A stretch of 64,000 nucleotides of DNA from Marisediminitalea lipolytica (lineage in GTDB: Bacteria > Pseudomonadota > Gammaproteobacteria > Enterobacterales > Alteromonadaceae): positions 248,001-312,000 of the forward strand of contig NZ_MJIC01000010.1 of the NCBI RefSeq assembly GCF_001758465.1, given 5' to 3'. This document shows, piece by piece, positions 12,101 through 21,632 of this stretch (position 1 is its first letter; every line of letters begins with the position of its first letter). The notes beneath the pieces are model-generated. The model did not search any database. It saw only the letters and a list, made by a program, of their open reading frames with translations, and was not told the DNA's origin. The position numbers and the translations under genes are program-made.

Positions 12101-13621
12101 ATGTGTGGTATTGTCGGAATAGTTGGTAAAACTCCGGTTGCTCAGTCGTTGTATGACTGTTTAACGGTTTTACAGCACCGAGGTCAGGATGCTGCTGGTA
12201 TCATGACTATTGATAACGGTGTGTTTAATCTGCGTAAAGACAATGGACTGGTTCGGGATGTATTTCATACCCGTCATATGAAGCGCCTCACAGGGAATAT
12301 GGGCATCGGCCACTGCCGCTATCCAACGGCGGGTTCTTCAAGCTCAGCCGAAGCACAACCATTTTATGTTAACTCGCCCTTTGGTATTGCGTTTGCGCAC
12401 AATGGTAATCTTACCAATGCGCACGATTTGCAAATCGAAGTTGCTAAGGTGGCGCGTCGTCATATCAACACCACGTCAGATTCAGAGATTCTGATGAATA
12501 TCTTTGCTCACGAACTGTCTCAGCGCACCAGTGGCCTGACCGTTTCGCCAAAAGATATTTTTGAAGTGGTAACCAATGTTCACACTAAAGCCCGCGGTGC
12601 TTACGCCTGTGTGGCTGCCATCATTGGCCTGGGCGTGGTGGCGTTTCGCGATCCAAATGGCATTCGTCCGCTAGCGCTGGGTAAGCGCGTTACGGAAATG
12701 GGCGAAGAATACATGGTGGCCTCTGAGAGCGTGGCACTGGATGCGGTTGGATTTAAATTTATCCGCGACGTAGCGCCGGGTGAAGCGGTATTTATTACCG
12801 AACAAGGTGAACTGTTTACTCAGCAATGTGCTGAAACACCAGTAACTTCGCCTTGTATCTTTGAGTTTGTTTACTTTGCCCGCCCTGATTCGTTTATCGA
12901 TGGCATTTCAGTTTACGCGTCGCGCGTTAATATGGGTAAAAAGCTGGGCGAAAAGATTGCCCGGGAGTGGGCTGATTTAGATATCGACGTGGTTATTCCT
13001 ATTCCGGAAACGTCAATGGATATCGCGCTGCAAATCGCTAACACGCTGGATTTACCTTATCGTCAGGGGTTTGTGAAAAACCGCTACATCGGCCGTACGT
13101 TCATTATGCCGGGCCAGACCCAGCGTAAAAAATCAGTGCGCCGTAAGCTAAACGCGATCTCTTCTGAGTTTAAAGGTAAAAACGTACTGCTGGTAGATGA
13201 CTCCATCGTACGGGGAACCACTTCTGGTCAGATCATCGAAATGGCCAGAGAGTCGGGTGCCAAGAAAGTGTACTTTGCGTCTGCTGCGCCGGAAATTCGT
13301 TTTCCTAACGTGTATGGCATCGATATGCCTTCCGCTAACGAGCTGATTGCCTATGGCCGTGAAATCGACCAGATTTCTGACCTGATCCAGGCCGACGGCT
13401 TAATCTTCCAGGATATCAGTGATCTGGTAGAAGCGGTAAAAGATGAGAATCCACAAATTTCACGGTTTGAAACCTCCGTATTTGACGGAAACTATATCAC
13501 CGGTGACGTGGATCAGGCTTATCTGGAACGTATTGATGCAGCCCGTAATGACCAGGCTAAGAAAGCACCGGTTGTTCAGGCAGAATTATCCAACCTGGAT
13601 ATGCACAACTTTGAAGCCTGA
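12101..13621 (+). CDS. purF: Amidophosphoribosyltransferase
   Basis: 506 residues. Cys2, exposed after Met removal, is the Ntn glutaminase nucleophile (MCGIVGIVG). The PRPP-binding loop [13 protein letters not shown] starts near residue 363. It catalyses the first committed step of purine synthesis, PRPP plus glutamine to phosphoribosylamine. It follows cvpA by 13 bp and ends the operon with an intrinsic terminator. Confidence 0.97.
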   Translation: MCGIVGIVGKTPVAQSLYDCLTVLQHRGQDAAGIMTIDNGVFNLRKDNGLVRDVFHTRHMKRLTGNMGIGHCRYPTAGSSSSAEAQPFYVNSPFGIAFAHNGNLTNAHDLQIEVAKVARRHINTTSDSEILMNIFAHELSQRTSGLTVSPKDIFEVVTNVHTKARGAYACVAAIIGLGVVAFRDPNGIRPLALGKRVTEMGEEYMVASESVALDAVGFKFIRDVAPGEAVFITEQGELFTQQCAETPVTSPCIFEFVYFARPDSFIDGISVYASRVNMGKKLGEKIAREWADLDIDVVIPIPETSMDIALQIANTLDLPYRQGFVKNRYIGRTFIMPGQTQRKKSVRRKLNAISSEFKGKNVLLVDDSIVRGTTSGQIIEMARESGAKKVYFASAAPEIRFPNVYGIDMPSANELIAYGREIDQISDLIQADGLIFQDISDLVEAVKDENPQISRFETSVFDGNYITGDVDQAYLERIDAARNDQAKKAPVVQAELSNLDMHNFEA

Positions 13622-13643
13622 TAGCTGAAAAGCACACAAACAA

Positions 13644-13669
13644 AAGCCGTTCCAAAGAACGGCTTTTTT
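13644..13669 (+). terminator. Intrinsic terminator after purF
   Basis: Stem AAGCCGTTC/GAACGGCTT with a four-base loop and a TTTTTT run. The mirrored A run allows it to work for the convergent gene at 13692 as well. Confidence 0.9.
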
Positions 13670-13691
13670 GTGCATGATTGCCGGGGAAATG

Positions 13692-14291
13692 TTAGTGCAT
13701 ATACACCGGGCCAAGCCCGAGGCTCCATAAAATCACCGAACCCGCCATTAATATAACTAACAGAACCAGTCCGCAGGTGACCACCGAACTGGAGTAGATA
13801 AAGCCTTTTTCTTCGGGAATGTGCATCATAATAGGCACGCCGGAGTAAAGCAGGTATACCGAATAGGAAAGACCAACCAGCCCAACCGTCATTAAAAACC
13901 AGAGTTCAGGGTACAAACCGGCAAAGCCCACCATAAACAAGGGCGTAGCGGTGTACGCGGCAAGTTCCAGCGACTGAGTGTAGGTGGGGGTTGTGTCGAA
14001 GGCTTTGGCCAGCTCGTGCATTAACACCGCCAGTGCTACCACGCCGGCAATTAAGCCAAAGTACATGGAAATACTCATTGCCAGGGCACTTTGCTGTGTG
14101 AGTTTTATCACCTCACCGGCACCAATGCTCCAGCCCAGATAGGCGGCGGAGTAATAGCCTACAATAGCGGGTATTAATGCGATGATGGCGATATGGCTTA
14201 GTGCATAGAAATAGCTTTCGTGACGTCTATCAATGGATTGCCATTCTTCTTTTGGATGGGCATAAATGCCCCACAGGTGGTTCAGGATCAT
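13692..14291 (-). CDS. Yip1-family (YohC-like) inner membrane protein
   Basis: 199 residues starting MILNHLWGIYAHPKEEWQSID, which resembles the N-terminus of bacterial Yip1-domain proteins, followed by five membrane segments. A gagggagatttt ribosome site supports the start. Convergent with purF. Bacterial Yip1 proteins are poorly characterised; an envelope role is assumed only from topology. Confidence 0.75.
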   Translation of the reverse strand: MILNHLWGIYAHPKEEWQSIDRRHESYFYALSHIAIIALIPAIVGYYSAAYLGWSIGAGEVIKLTQQSALAMSISMYFGLIAGVVALAVLMHELAKAFDTTPTYTQSLELAAYTATPLFMVGFAGLYPELWFLMTVGLVGLSYSVYLLYSGVPIMMHIPEEKGFIYSSSVVTCGLVLLVILMAGSVILWSLGLGPVYMH

Positions 14292-14644
14292 AAAATCTCC
14301 CTCGGCGCTAATGATGTTTTAAAATTGTTATTTATTTAACAAATGTTCAACATTTTTAGTTTTATCTAAGTATTTAGCTAAGTCAATAAGAATTGACTAA
14401 ATATTGAACGGGGCGGCAGTTTCATGGGCTAACACTCAGTTTTGTCACTAAATTTACTTTGTCGAGGCAATAAGCTTTTATTGAGAAAATGCACGTGAAC
14501 GGCAAAGAAACGCGCGAGGACAGTTATTTTTTACACTTTAATGCAAATGTTAATAATGAAACATGCCCTTTCTTATATCCAGCTGTTTACACTATTGGCT
14601 ACTGCTGTAAGGTAGATATTATTGGTTACGGCCAGCAGAGACTT

Positions 14645-15337
14645 ATGGATAAGACGATGTTTAAAACAATCCTTAGCTATTTATTGCCCACCTTGCTGCT
14701 ATGTTTATGTTTTGCTGCCTGGCAAAGTTTTGATAATGCCAGGCGCGAAGATAAAGCGCTGGCGATGATCGAATCAGCCAAAAAAGGCGATCCGGCCAAT
14801 TACGAAGAACAAGCTTTGAAGGCAATTGCGTTGTTAAATTACCGCAATATTTTAGGCCATAATGTACTGGTAGATGCTCCGCTCACCGCGTCTATTTTAG
14901 TTTCGATGGACCCGTACGTAGACGATGACGACAGGCGTGCCAACTACTTGCAAACAGCTCTCAATTACTACCTTGCAGCAACTAAATTAAAACCGGCCTA
15001 CGGCAACTATTGGGCACTGATTGCGCAAATAAAGATTTACTTAGGGCAGAATGACGAAGCGTTTTCTCAGTACCTTAATCTGGCTCACGAATACGGCCCG
15101 CATAATTACATGGTACATGTTAATTTGGCTATTCTTGCGCAGGCGATGATCAATAACGGCATGACAATCAGCAGTGAGCAACGTCGCATAATCTCTCATC
15201 ATTTACGTTACGGGCTGGTTCACCGCAAAAGTGCTTCATCGCTTCGCTTATTACTGGTAAAGCAGGATGCAGCTCAACAGGAAATGTGCCGCTGGTTAGA
15301 AGATAAGACAGCTCGGGGAAAGCTTCAGTGCGCCTGA
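14645..15337 (+). CDS. Membrane-anchored TPR-like protein paired with the O-antigen-ligase-like gene
   Basis: From the ATG at 14645 (MDKTMFKTILSYLLPTLLLC) the product is 230 residues: one N-terminal membrane anchor, then a helical repeat region with TPR-like spacing (YYLAATKLKPAYGNYWALIAQIKIYLGQNDEAFSQYLNLA). The frame extends to 14489, but those codons encode an unlikely N-terminus. The last 13 bp overlap the convergent O-antigen-ligase-like gene. Proteins with this layout often lie next to Wzy/WaaL-like genes, so an envelope glycan role is plausible. No specific function is claimed. Confidence 0.6.
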   Translation: MDKTMFKTILSYLLPTLLLCLCFAAWQSFDNARREDKALAMIESAKKGDPANYEEQALKAIALLNYRNILGHNVLVDAPLTASILVSMDPYVDDDDRRANYLQTALNYYLAATKLKPAYGNYWALIAQIKIYLGQNDEAFSQYLNLAHEYGPHNYMVHVNLAILAQAMINNGMTISSEQRRIISHHLRYGLVHRKSASSLRLLLVKQDAAQQEMCRWLEDKTARGKLQCA

Positions 15338-16731
15338 ATGAGCTTGTTTTTTTCGATGGCAAAAGCACTGTATCCAATGGCCAGCAATAGCACAAAGTAG
15401 CTTGATATAGCGGGTAATACCAAAGGCAAATCAACACTCATGTGCATTAGCATGCCAAGAGTCGCCATCAGGGATGCGGCCGCGGCCCCCGCGATGTATT
15501 TGTTTTCGGTATTAAATAATACTTTGCTGGTAGTAAACAGCACGTGGATGATAAATAACCCCAAAATCATCAACACCGGGATCCCATATTCAATGGCAAA
15601 TTGCAGGTAATCATTGTGAGCCTGTGTGTATCGCCCACGGATGTTTTCACTTAAGTAGGTGGTCCAGGCATATTCGAAGCTGCCGGCGCCACTCCCGGTC
15701 AGCGGAAATTTTTCCAGCATTTTAAGGCCATCTTCAACTACTTCGTCGCGATTTTCCACTTCCATGCTGGTTGACTCCAGACGCTCAGCAACTTCCTCCA
15801 GCCCAAACCAGGCACTCACCACAAAAATATCGATAATCAACATGCTGATAACCAACACTTTGAAGGTTTTAGGTACTTGTTTACCAAATAGCATATACAA
15901 AACCGAGACGCTGCAGAGACTCACAAAAAAAGCGGTATTACCCATTCTGGAGTGAGACATAACCAAGGCAATAACCATTATGGTCAGGCATAGCCGCACG
16001 GTACTTTTGGGTTCTAAAATCGAAAATAACAGCGCTTTAGCATAAGCCCCTTTACTGCTGAAACGCCGGTGTGAAAGGGTGGCAATAAAATATCCAAGGC
16101 CCGCGCTTAAACACAAAATTAAAAAATTAGCGAAATGATTGTGATAAACAAAAGTGCCGCTGGCCCTATGGCCGTTTTCTACCTGGTGGATCAGGCTCAG
16201 GTCCTGACCCGATAGGATCTCGAAAGCGCCGTAGAACGCATTGTAAGTCCCCGCAATGACCATAAACAGCAGTGCGATAAGCAGCGTTTTTTCATTTTGA
16301 AATAACGCCAGTCCAAGTACAAAAATACAAAAGTATGACCCGGCTTTTAACAACGCTTCAAAGGTAGCGGGTTTATCCAAACTTATACTGGCAAAGGAAA
16401 GCCCCGCATTATTGTAAGCCTTGGCAGATTCCGGCGACAATACGGCGACAAGATCGATAGGCAGGGGGACCCACTGAAAGGCAATCCAAATAATGACCAG
16501 AAAAAACAACGTCAGCGGAATGCGGTGAATACTGATAGTCTGTTGTAAATGAGGCCAGTACATCAGCCCATAGGCCAGCGTTATGGCGAAAAGGGATAGC
16601 TGGCCAAGGTTTCGCGCCCAGTCTATATGCCCGCCTAAGGGGAGTTGCAAAAGAGCCAGGTAAATGAGCAATAAAAAGAGAAACCATAAAGGCGCATTTA
16701 CAGGCTTTATATGTTTAAAACGGCTCAACAT
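15325..16731 (-). CDS. O-antigen ligase/polymerase (Wzy_C) family membrane protein
   Basis: 468 residues from the ATG at 16731 (aagga ribosome site nine bases upstream; a TTG six bases further up is less likely). At least ten membrane segments. The large periplasmic loop has the family's hallmark AHNDYLQFAIEYG, preceded by LTGSGAGSFEYAW. This is the PF04932 superfamily, whose members ligate or polymerise lipid-linked glycans (WaaL, Wzy, PglL). Which of these it is cannot be decided from sequence alone. It is an orphan: no glycosyltransferases are nearby. Confidence 0.85.
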   Translation of the reverse strand: MLSRFKHIKPVNAPLWFLFLLLIYLALLQLPLGGHIDWARNLGQLSLFAITLAYGLMYWPHLQQTISIHRIPLTLFFLVIIWIAFQWVPLPIDLVAVLSPESAKAYNNAGLSFASISLDKPATFEALLKAGSYFCIFVLGLALFQNEKTLLIALLFMVIAGTYNAFYGAFEILSGQDLSLIHQVENGHRASGTFVYHNHFANFLILCLSAGLGYFIATLSHRRFSSKGAYAKALLFSILEPKSTVRLCLTIMVIALVMSHSRMGNTAFFVSLCSVSVLYMLFGKQVPKTFKVLVISMLIIDIFVVSAWFGLEEVAERLESTSMEVENRDEVVEDGLKMLEKFPLTGSGAGSFEYAWTTYLSENIRGRYTQAHNDYLQFAIEYGIPVLMILGLFIIHVLFTTSKVLFNTENKYIAGAAAASLMATLGMLMHMSVDLPLVLPAISSYFVLLLAIGYSAFAIEKNKLIQAH

Positions 16732-16786
16732 CGACAAAGTCCTTTTTTACTGCATCGCGATTTTGTCTTTACAATTTAACTCATAA

Positions 16787-16811
16787 AAAAGCACTAATAA
16801 ATTAGTGCTTT
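16787..16811 (-). terminator. Intrinsic terminator of the small exported peptide gene
   Basis: 8-bp stem ATTAGTGC/GCACTAAT extended by A:T pairs, with a two-base loop. On the minus strand it is followed by TTTTTT. It lies 50 bp after the stop of the gene at 16862. Confidence 0.8.
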
Positions 16812-16861
16812 ATATGTCAGATTAATACATCAACTAATCGCATTCTAATGCGACAGACTGA

Positions 16862-17062
16862 TTAATCGTCTGGATTGTTATTACAATGTGGGTTGCCTGT
16901 CGCCTTACCGTTGTCACAACCTGGTACGGTTGAATCGAGCAGAGTGCCGCCAGCAAAACGTGCGTCTGAAATAGTATCAGCAGAAAGCGCCGACACGCTG
17001 AACATAAGGCCGCCGGCTAAACCGAGAACGGAAAGGACGCTAATAACCTTTTTCTTATCCAT
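16862..17062 (-). CDS. Small exported peptide, unknown function
   Basis: The ATG at 17062 has a GGAG site eight bases upstream; an in-frame ATG at 17077 lies before that site. The product is 66 residues: MDKKKVISVLSVLGLAGGL opens a good Sec signal peptide ending near SALSA, leaving about 37 residues with three Cys-flanking Asn/Asp/Gly motifs (GCDNGKATGNPHCNNNPDD). Two Cys could form one disulfide. It has its own terminator and lies just upstream of, and in the same direction as, the O-antigen-ligase-like gene. Family not recognised. Confidence 0.65.
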   Translation of the reverse strand: MDKKKVISVLSVLGLAGGLMFSVSALSADTISDARFAGGTLLDSTVPGCDNGKATGNPHCNNNPDD

Positions 17063-17077
17063 GGTTAAGTACTCCAT

Positions 17078-17445
17078 TAATGATTATTTGAACTATGTTG
17101 GGGGTGGCTTAACAGGTGCTCATCCTCTTAGGCCTGGTTACAATTTAACCATGTTTTGTTGCTACAGCAAGCATTAATTGTCAAAAAACAGACAGCTAAA
17201 GTCATTAATTTGACGACTTGTGGTTATTTTTAAAAATAGGCGGGTGACGCGAGATAATATCACGATGCCGTATAATGACAGGTTTTGGTTTATTATTGTT
17301 ATAAATAACAATCAATTAGAATCTTTGTTTTGTATGCGCCCGTTAAAATAACAGGCTTTACAGTGTAACATGGCTACGCTAGAGTAAATTACAGAACAGT
17401 GGAGGTTGTAAGACATGGTATAGCCATGTTTGGAGGTACAATTGA
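17078..17445. other. Divergent intergenic region, no gene seen
   Basis: 368 bp between the divergent small peptide gene and the gene at 17446. It is A/T-rich and must carry both promoters; I cannot assign a confident -35/-10 pair. No ORF of useful length or strong inverted repeat was found. Confidence 0.5.
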
Positions 17446-18006
17446 ATGTTTACCGTTATTTGTAAAGTATTACCGTTCTCCATTGCGGCGGCCATGCTGG
17501 TGACACTTATCAGCATGACTTTTAGCCCAGTCTATTTTTTGTCAGCCTCATTCCCCAAAGAGGTATTTACGGCAAAAATGCTGTCAGCCAATGCTTTGAA
17601 TGTAGCAGAACAAAATCTCTTTTTACCCCGAATAACCGGCTTTAATTTAAAACAAACCACACGTCTTATCCGGATGGTCGACGCCGAGCACAGAATTGAA
17701 AAGCAGCAAGTAAAGCAACTGCAAGCAGAGCTTAACCAGTTGCTTCTATCGCGTATTAACGCAGAACAAACCAGCGATACTCTCACGCTTAACTTACGGG
17801 TAAAAAAGAGTGTCGCCTGGCCAAACGAATACCGCGCTTTTCTGGCTAAAGGACTGGAATTCGCCGCTGATTTTAACAAAAAGGAAATCGCTGGTTACGT
17901 AACCTGGAAAACCGATTACCTAAAACCGCTCTATGTGTTTCTGACGGCATTATTTGTTGCTTGTGGTTTTACTTACGGATTGTTTGTTTTGAAAGGCAAA
18001 ACTTAA
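17446..18006 (+). CDS. Two-membrane-segment protein, weakly Wzz-like layout
   Basis: 186 residues with a ggagg ribosome site nine bases before the ATG. A membrane segment at about 10-35, a 120-residue periplasmic region with coiled-coil-like sequence (RIEKQQVKQLQAELNQLLLSR), and a second membrane segment near 160-182. This topology resembles polysaccharide chain-length co-polymerases but is shorter and lacks motifs I can name. Nearness to the ligase-like gene is only suggestive. Confidence 0.5.
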   Translation: MFTVICKVLPFSIAAAMLVTLISMTFSPVYFLSASFPKEVFTAKMLSANALNVAEQNLFLPRITGFNLKQTTRLIRMVDAEHRIEKQQVKQLQAELNQLLLSRINAEQTSDTLTLNLRVKKSVAWPNEYRAFLAKGLEFAADFNKKEIAGYVTWKTDYLKPLYVFLTALFVACGFTYGLFVLKGKT

Positions 18007-18152
18007 ATGCTGACCGGATAAATAGCCTTTGGAGAGGTTGAAAAAGCCCGACTAAATTGTTTTTGTTGGAATAAAGCTAACTTATTGTTCAAGCCAAATA
18101 TGCTATCATGCGCTCATAGATAAGCCTTGAAAACCCAATGTGAGCCAGCGTT

Positions 18153-18905
18153 TTGGAAGAGTTATTAAAGCCAATAAATCAATTTTTAAAGTGTTCTACC
18201 CCCGATAGTTGGCTTGATGAAGCTGTAAAAAAAGAAAACTTGCCGGTGATTTTGTTGGATCATCTGGTGTGTGAACTCAAGGCTGCCCAATCTGCCATGT
18301 ACCTTATTCGTAAGTATGCGGTGGATAAAGAAAGCGGTGAAGCACTGCTGGCATGGCTCAAACCCTTCGAGGATTTTACCTATCGTAAACAGGGCGACTG
18401 GAAGGCACTGGCTAATCACGAGAAGCTTAATAAATCCATGATCCCAAAGTCCGGCGCGCCTTACAGCCAGGACCTGATTGATAAAATGGTATTGCTGATA
18501 AAAGAGGAGTTGCATCATTTTTATCAGGTACTGGAAATCATGGAAGAGTATGGTATTACTTATGAATCCATTGGTTCCAGCCGTTATGCGCGAGGCATGC
18601 TTCGCCATGTGCGAACATATGAACCTCAGGCACTTATTGATAAACTCATTTGCGGTGCCTATATTGAGGCGCGATCTTGTGAACGTTTTGCTGCATTAGC
18701 ACCTCATGTCGATAAGCGGTTAGGGGACTTTTACATTTCTTTGTTACGTTCCGAAGCAAGGCATTATCAGGATTATCTGACCCTGGCCGAAGAAATTGCC
18801 GGTGAAGACATTGCTGAGCGAGTTGCGTTTTTTGGCGAGGTCGAAGCCGAACTTATTGCTTCACCCGATGATGACTTTAAGTTTCATAGCGGTGTTCCTG
18901 TTTAG
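18153..18905 (+). CDS. miaE: tRNA-(ms2io6A)-hydroxylase MiaE
   Basis: 250 residues. A ferritin-like diiron monooxygenase with carboxylate/His ligands in the expected pattern: LVCELKAAQSAM, LIKEELHHFYQVLEIM, GAYIEARSCERFAAL and RSEARHYQDYL (Glu and ExxH pairs). It hydroxylates ms2i6A37 of tRNA using O2. A stop codon lies 12 bases upstream and no ATG is available before the conserved region, so the start is TTG at 18153. Confidence 0.93.
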   Translation: MEELLKPINQFLKCSTPDSWLDEAVKKENLPVILLDHLVCELKAAQSAMYLIRKYAVDKESGEALLAWLKPFEDFTYRKQGDWKALANHEKLNKSMIPKSGAPYSQDLIDKMVLLIKEELHHFYQVLEIMEEYGITYESIGSSRYARGMLRHVRTYEPQALIDKLICGAYIEARSCERFAALAPHVDKRLGDFYISLLRSEARHYQDYLTLAEEIAGEDIAERVAFFGEVEAELIASPDDDFKFHSGVPV

Positions 18906-19047
18906 TGCTTAGTTGGCTTTTATTGTTTTTCCTCAATATTAACCATCTTAATATTTAAAATTGTAAAATTTAAACTTTTAGATGATGGCGGTTGTTAGTG
19001 CGTGTGCCATACTTAACTTCAAAGCAGCCCAATTCTACGCGGTATTT

Positions 19048-20349
19048 ATGTTTAATCAGAAGTTAAAAGCAGAGCTGGCACAGGTAAAAGCTGAACTTGC
19101 CGAGTGCAAAAAAGCGGCAAACAGCCTTAAAAACGAAATGGTGTATTGGGAGTTGTCTGCAAACGGCACTGTGTCTGCGGTTAATCATAAAACTGAGGCA
19201 ACTCTGAAGATCACCGCAAGTGGGTGTACTGACCGCCCATTTGTTGAAATATTGTCCGGTTCGCAGCAACAATCTCCTGAATACCAGGCTTTATCAAATG
19301 CGATAAACCGGCAGCAGCCCTGGAGTGGTACAACTTTTATTGAGCGCGGTACTGAGAAGGTTTCACTGCATCTGGCGGTACAACCGCAGTTTGATAATCG
19401 CGGTAGATGCAGCCACTTCGATGTTTATGGTTCTATTTTAGAGGTCGCCTGCAGTACCTCTGCGAGTAACGAAGATGTGCTGGAAGCGTTAGATCGCTCC
19501 ATGGCAATCATAGAATTTGAACCTACCGGCATCATACTTTATGCCAATTCGCTGTTTTTGCAAACCACTGGCTATGCGCTTAACGAAATTGTAGGTAAGC
19601 ACCATCGTATTTTTTGTCCTGAGCGGGTCTACAACGCACCGGATTACCAGCAAACCTGGAACGCACTTGCCGCCGGTAAGCATATTTCCGGTCGCTTTGA
19701 AAGGGTAAATAAGCAGGGCAAAGCGGTCTGGCTCGAAGCTTCTTATAATCCGGTTTTCGGTGATGATGGTAAGGTGTACAAAGTCATTAAGTTCGCCAGT
19801 GATGTTACTCACCAGTTTGAACAGGAAGAAAGAGTAAAAGAAGCGGCCAATTTGGCGTCCGTTATGTCTTCAGAAACGGGTGAACAGGCTGAGAAAGGCT
19901 TGCAAACCATGACAGAAACGGTTGCTTCGTTGTCGTCTCTTACTGAGCAAATGGGCAGGGCGTCTGCCGAAATCAGCGAACTGGAACAACAGTCTTCTGA
20001 GTTAAATAAAATGGTTACCGCTATCAGTGCTATTGCTGATCAGACTAATCTATTAGCCTTAAACGCGGCTATTGAGGCTGCGCGAGCCGGTGAACAGGGC
20101 AGAGGTTTTGCGGTAGTGGCTGATGAGGTGCGGGAACTTGCCTCTCGCACAACGCAATCTACCAAAGAAATTATGGCGGTATTTTCGCGTAACGATCAGT
20201 CGACTAAAAATGCGGTTAACACTATTAGTCAGGGCATGCAGACGTTAAATGAAGTGGCTCAAAGTATCGAAGATACCAAAGATTCCATGGGCAATATCGA
20301 GGCAGGTGCTAAGAAAGTCATCGCGGCGGTTGACCAACTGTCTGAATAA
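19048..20349 (+). CDS. PAS-domain methyl-accepting chemotaxis protein, soluble
   Basis: From the ATG at 19048 ([20 protein letters not shown]) the protein has 433 residues. A coiled-coil N-terminus leads to two PAS domains (about 35-140 and 145-260, the second with [16 protein letters not shown] and the PAC motif [12 protein letters not shown]), then an MCP signalling domain with the conserved tip [20 protein letters not shown]. There are no membrane segments, so it is an Aer2-type cytoplasmic sensor. An upstream ATG (18982) gives a hydrophobic leader not typical of the family. Ligand unknown. Confidence 0.88.
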   Translation: MFNQKLKAELAQVKAELAECKKAANSLKNEMVYWELSANGTVSAVNHKTEATLKITASGCTDRPFVEILSGSQQQSPEYQALSNAINRQQPWSGTTFIERGTEKVSLHLAVQPQFDNRGRCSHFDVYGSILEVACSTSASNEDVLEALDRSMAIIEFEPTGIILYANSLFLQTTGYALNEIVGKHHRIFCPERVYNAPDYQQTWNALAAGKHISGRFERVNKQGKAVWLEASYNPVFGDDGKVYKVIKFASDVTHQFEQEERVKEAANLASVMSSETGEQAEKGLQTMTETVASLSSLTEQMGRASAEISELEQQSSELNKMVTAISAIADQTNLLALNAAIEAARAGEQGRGFAVVADEVRELASRTTQSTKEIMAVFSRNDQSTKNAVNTISQGMQTLNEVAQSIEDTKDSMGNIEAGAKKVIAAVDQLSE

Positions 20350-20357
20350 CGTGCCTC

Positions 20358-21014
20358 CTACGGGCTTATCGGCGTAACCTGAATGTCTGGTGAGATCGGG
20401 TGACAACGGCTCGCCAGCCAGTTACCGTCTTGATTTTTTACTAATACCACTTTATCACCGCTTAAGAATCGCTGATTTTTTTCCAGGGCGATAACCGTCA
20501 CGGTTTTATACAAGCCATTGTGGTCTGTTAGTGACGCGTTCATTTTGTCGCCCAAAAATTCACTAAAGCTTTCAATTGTTGCAATGTAGCCTGTAAAGTC
20601 TTCCGGGTCTGCGTGTTGGTTTCTGGATTTTAATTTTGCCGTCAGTAAATCAATTACCATTTTGGTGACCAGCAAACTTACCAGTAGCGTTACGGGAAAT
20701 AAGCCGCTATCTGGCAAAAAGCGCTCGGTGTAGAAATAAAAAGTTTGTTGAGCCAGCAATCCGGTAACACTGAACGACATGAAAAAAATCAGGATCCAGC
20801 AAATGGGTGAAATTTCGTATACGCCCAAAACAGAGGCTGCGGCCTTACCAGCAGAGGTACGTAAAAAATGCCCTTTAGTTGGCAGGGTATTCAATATACA
20901 TAACAGGGAATAACCTCGAAATACCAGGGCAATTTCTAACAAGCAGATAAACAAGGCAAACAGCATAGGAATGCTGTAGATATAAAAAGTTTGAGTAAGC
21001 TGATACAACGTCAT
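20358..21014 (-). CDS. YqiJ-like inner membrane protein with C-terminal OB-fold
   Basis: From the ATG at 21014 (MTLYQLTQTFYIYS) the protein has 218 residues: three or four membrane segments, then a soluble domain (EDFTGYIATIESFSEFLGDK ... FLSGDKVVLVK) that parallels the C-terminal half of E. coli YqiJ. An in-frame start at 21065 is also possible. In most genomes yqiJ sits beside a flotillin (yqiK); no flotillin is present here. It is convergent with the chemoreceptor gene, eight bases apart. Confidence 0.65.
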   Translation of the reverse strand: MTLYQLTQTFYIYSIPMLFALFICLLEIALVFRGYSLLCILNTLPTKGHFLRTSAGKAAASVLGVYEISPICWILIFFMSFSVTGLLAQQTFYFYTERFLPDSGLFPVTLLVSLLVTKMVIDLLTAKLKSRNQHADPEDFTGYIATIESFSEFLGDKMNASLTDHNGLYKTVTVIALEKNQRFLSGDKVVLVKNQDGNWLASRCHPISPDIQVTPISP

Positions 21015-21186
21015 TTCCACCGTCCCTGATGCTAAAAATCCGTGCGTGATTTCGTTACTTCGCAAAGTTATATGAATTTATAGCACAAGTATAAAAAAAA
21101 GTCAGTTTTGCTCTACCACTAAGGTCTTGTTGCGTGGGTGGGAGCTGCTGGCTAGACTCATTTCTTTACACATTTGGGGCAAAATA

Positions 21187-21591
21187 ATGGCAATCAGTAA
21201 AGGATATAAAGCACTGCTGGAAGAGGCAATGCAGCAAATTAAAACCATGCCGCTGGAAGAAGCGCGTGAGCTTTATGAGTTAAGTGAGGCCTGCTTTATC
21301 GACATCAGGGATATTCGTGAGCTTGAGCGTGATGGCATGATCCCTGAGGCCGTTCACGCCCCACGAGGCATGCTGGAGTTTTGGGTCGATCCCGACAGTC
21401 CCTATTATCGCGATGTGTTTGGTCAGTCTGGGCCTTTTATTCTGTATTGTCAGTCCGCCTGGCGTTCGGCTCTGGCTACGCTTACCTTGCAGCAAATGGG
21501 CATGGAGAATGTGTGTCATCTGGAAGGCGGCTTTAAAAACTGGATGGGCGCGGGCTTACCCATTGCCGAAAAGCGAGCCGTTAATCACTAA
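21187..21591 (+). CDS. Rhodanese-like sulfurtransferase
   Basis: From the ATG at 21187 (MAISKGYKALLEEAMQQIK) the protein has 134 residues, one rhodanese domain. The active-site loop CQSAWRSA has the catalytic Cys, preceded by FIDIRDIRELERDGMIPEAVHAPRG, and the C-terminal GGFKNWMGAGLP closes the fold. It probably moves sulfane sulfur to a thiol acceptor in the cytoplasm. The partner is unknown. Confidence 0.9.
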   Translation: MAISKGYKALLEEAMQQIKTMPLEEARELYELSEACFIDIRDIRELERDGMIPEAVHAPRGMLEFWVDPDSPYYRDVFGQSGPFILYCQSAWRSALATLTLQQMGMENVCHLEGGFKNWMGAGLPIAEKRAVNH

Positions 21592-21632
21592 TGTGGGGCT
21601 GTGTCGTTTTACACAGCAACCCGCTTTTATGC

